Assembly: GCF_044761665.1 (NCBI RefSeq)
Contig: NZ_JBIWCW010000014.1
Coordinates: 13,329-77,328, forward strand
Direction: 5' to 3'
Origin: Peribacillus sp044761665
Lineage (GTDB): Bacteria > Bacillota > Bacilli > Bacillales > DSM-1321
DNA length: 64,000 nucleotides
Below the pieces are notes generated by a model that saw nothing but the letters and a program-made list of their open reading frames with translations, did no database searches and was not told the origin of the DNA. Positions 62,555 through 64,000 of the stretch are shown piece by piece (the stretch's first letter is position 1; each line of letters begins with the position of its first letter). A program made the position numbers and the translations under genes.

Positions 62555-63316
62555 TTATGAAGCGATTGTTGCACCCTTACTGTTCTCCTTGATGAAGTGA
62601 TAAGCATGTTCAATGATTAAATCTTTATCATAATCAAGCGAAGCAACATGATAGGAATTTCCAAGGGAGATTAGCTTCTTGCTGTGAGACATAATGGAAT
62701 TGTATATTTGATTCGTAGTGCATTGGGCCGGGACGACATGGTCTTCGGGAGAATGGAAAAGAAGGGCCGGGCAGCTAATGTTTTCTAGCTGTTGGCTCGT
62801 ATGATCCATAATCTTGAGTAATTGATTGATTGTTTTTATGGGAACGCGATCATAGGTGATTTCTGAAGTATTGTTGTCTTTGATGTCGGGAGCTCCTTCT
62901 GTAATGAATCTTGGAGCAGAGTGGTCGCGATAGATTTTATATTCGGGAACCTCAAGTGCTGCATTGATAGTAAGGATTCCTTCGCAAGGTAATTTTGTCG
63001 CTAAGTCCAGAACAAGGGTGCCACCCATTGATTGCCCCATTGCGAATATATGTGTACAAGTTTGCTTTAGTTTTCTATATGCAACCTCGATATTCTGGAT
63101 CCACTCTTGATAATGAGTCGCTTCCATTTCGAATTCGTCTGTTCCGTGCCCCTGTAAACGAGGAGCGTAAACGGTGAAACCTTTGTCGGCCAAACTTTCA
63201 CCAACATACCGTACGCTTTGTGGGGTACCGTTAAAACCATGGCAAATGAGGATTCCAATAGAATTTCCAGGATAGAAAAAAGATTCTGCTCCCGGTATCA
63301 CCTTTCCAGTCGTCAT
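62555..63316 (-). CDS. Carboxylesterase, alpha/beta hydrolase (Est30-like)
   Basis: 253 residues from the ATG at 63316, placed 7 nt after AGGAGGT; a GTG three codons earlier overlaps that site. HGFNGTPQSV is the oxyanion HG motif, GQSMGG holds the nucleophile Ser, and PEDHVVP and NSYHVASLDYD supply the catalytic Asp and His. The set is that of small cytosolic Bacillaceae carboxylesterases such as Est30/YvaK. Natural substrate unknown. The csbD promoter sits just past its 3' end. Confidence 0.87.
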   Translation of the reverse strand: MTTGKVIPGAESFFYPGNSIGILICHGFNGTPQSVRYVGESLADKGFTVYAPRLQGHGTDEFEMEATHYQEWIQNIEVAYRKLKQTCTHIFAMGQSMGGTLVLDLATKLPCEGILTINAALEVPEYKIYRDHSAPRFITEGAPDIKDNNTSEITYDRVPIKTINQLLKIMDHTSQQLENISCPALLFHSPEDHVVPAQCTTNQIYNSIMSHSKKLISLGNSYHVASLDYDKDLIIEHAYHFIKENSKGATIAS

Positions 63317-63591
63317 ATATCCCACCTCCTAAATCTCAATGATTATAAAAATACTATTCCGATTATATTACTTGGTTAAATGATATCATAAGAAAATTTT
63401 CAAAGTCAATAATAGTTTCTTTTATTTAAGAGGTTAAGGAGGATTGAAAATATTGATCGGGAGGAAGTGTAAAACAATCGTGTGAGGTTGCAATGTAGTT
63501 TTCTTCTATATTAATAACAATCATTATATTCGAGGAAAAAGCATGGCAATAAGATATGTATAACTAATTCAGGTGAATTTTAAATTAGGCG
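63317..63591. other. Intergenic region between the esterase gene and the rRNA promoters
   Basis: AT-rich, with the esterase promoter on the minus strand. AAGGAGG near 63440 is followed by a TTG that opens only ten codons, so I call no gene. No terminator or RNA gene seen. Confidence 0.4.
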
Positions 63592-63620
63592 TTGACTTTT
63601 AACTAAAATAGGATTAATAT
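63592..63620 (+). promoter_or_regulatory. rRNA operon promoter P1
   Basis: TTGACT (63592-63597), 17-nt spacer, TAATAT (63615-63620). Confidence 0.8.
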
Positions 63621-63697
63621 AAATAAGCACCAAGTAAACAAACAAAAATTCATTCGCTTTTGGCTGATTGCCAGAAGAAATGACACAATAAAAACTA

Positions 63698-63726
63698 TTG
63701 ACTTCTTATAAAGAAAATGGTAAGAT
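63698..63726 (+). promoter_or_regulatory. rRNA operon promoter P2
   Basis: TTGACT (63698-63703), 17-nt spacer, TAAGAT (63721-63726), 106 nt downstream of P1. Confidence 0.82.
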
Positions 63727-63782
63727 GAAATGGTCGCTGAGAAACACCGGCGATTAAAAATTAGTTTAAAACTTCGCAGAAG

Positions 63783-63811
63783 TTGACAACTATTCAGTAG
63801 TGTGTTATGAT
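63783..63811 (+). promoter_or_regulatory. rRNA operon promoter P3
   Basis: TTGACA (63783-63788), 17-nt spacer, TATGAT (63806-63811). It is the nearest to consensus of the three and lies about 115 nt before mature 16S rRNA. Confidence 0.85.
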
Positions 63812-63844
63812 GAATATACAAGTTGTTCTGACGAACAACGAAGA

Positions 63845-63861
63845 TTGCTCTTTGAAAACTG
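63845..63861 (+). promoter_or_regulatory. boxA-type antitermination site in the rRNA leader
   Basis: TTGCTCTTTGAAAACTG matches the boxA region (TGCTCTTTGA) found in Bacillus rRNA leaders, where NusB and NusE bind to keep polymerase processive. Confidence 0.75.
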
Positions 63862-63934
63862 AACAAAACAAAGCGCCAACGTAAATTTTGAGTGAGCACA
63901 CACTATAAAAAAGCAAAATGAGCAAGTCAAACAT

Positions 63935-64000
63935 TTCTTCGGAGAGTTTGATCCTGGCTCAGGACGAACGCTGGCGGCGTGCCTAATACATGCAAGTCGA
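63935..64000 (+). rRNA. 16S ribosomal RNA, 5' end only
   Basis: AGAGTTTGATCCTGGCTCAG, the universal position 8-27 primer site, begins at 63943, so mature 16S starts near 63935-63936. GACGAACGCTGGCGGCGTGC and ATGCAAGTCGA follow. The gene runs off the right edge. Confidence 0.97.

Noticed and set aside
63440..63485. Ten-codon frame after AAGGAGG before the rRNA promoters
   Set aside because: Too short to judge and no similarity to known leader peptides.
1..64000. CRISPR arrays, tRNA genes, transposases, prophage or restriction systems
   Set aside because: No regularly spaced repeats, cloverleaf sequences, transposase, integrase or nuclease-methylase genes were found on either strand.

Overview
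The window is chromosomal DNA from a low-GC, Gram-positive endospore-former of the Bacillaceae. Evidence includes strong AAGGAGG-type ribosome sites, many TTG/GTG starts, U-tailed hairpin terminators, an Sfp/Dhb siderophore locus, SpoIIE-type phosphatases, YhfH, YtxH and CsbD proteins, and a Bacillus-type 16S rRNA 5' end at the right edge. The gene set fits Peribacillus or the Bacillus cereus/simplex branch better than B. subtilis, but the genus is an inference.

Layout. 0.2-8.4 kb holds unlinked genes: a PucR-type regulator, four tandem YhfH-like zinc-ribbon mini-genes, a DagK-type lipid kinase, an NhaK-type Na+/H+ antiporter, a GNAT acetyltransferase and HemY. 8.7-13.1 kb is a polyamine uptake operon (cupin-XRE regulator plus potABCD). 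13.4-22.5 kb holds a parvulin-type foldase, a heterodimeric ABC exporter, a YtxH protein and a MarR-MMPL efflux operon.

22.6-43.9 kb is an iron block. A ferric-siderophore ABC importer (minus strand) is divergent from a BesA-type esterase. Then come dhbACEBF, an MbtH protein, an MFS exporter, Sfp and an aromatic-acid MFS transporter. The two DhbF adenylation pockets read as glycine and threonine codes, so the product should be bacillibactin or a very close relative. Together the genes cover synthesis, carrier-protein priming, export, ferric-siderophore uptake and iron release by trilactone hydrolysis. Fur boxes stand before feuA-like, besA, dhbA and, further on, efeO. A second iron system, efeO-efeB-efeU, lies at 50.0-53.9 kb.

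43.9-49.8 kb holds a duplicated-zinc-finger mini-protein, a second FtsH-like protease, a YkrB-type deformylase, an SGNH hydrolase and a divergent MFS/MarR pair around a palindromic operator. 54-56.8 kb has a DUF4395 protein, a 39-residue Cys-rich protein, a MerR regulator and a CBS-domain CorC/MpfA-like membrane protein.

57.1-62.5 kb is an rsbK-rsbM-rsbY module: hybrid kinase, CheR-type methyltransferase and receiver-PP2C phosphatase, the sigma-B input known from B. cereus. Sigma-B type promoters lie before rsbY and before the convergent csbD, and a weaker one before the YtxH gene, although no rsbV-rsbW-sigB genes are in the window. After a carboxylesterase, the window ends in an rRNA operon leader with three tandem sigma-A promoters and the first bases of 16S rRNA.

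All positions and motifs were read by eye; no database search was run.
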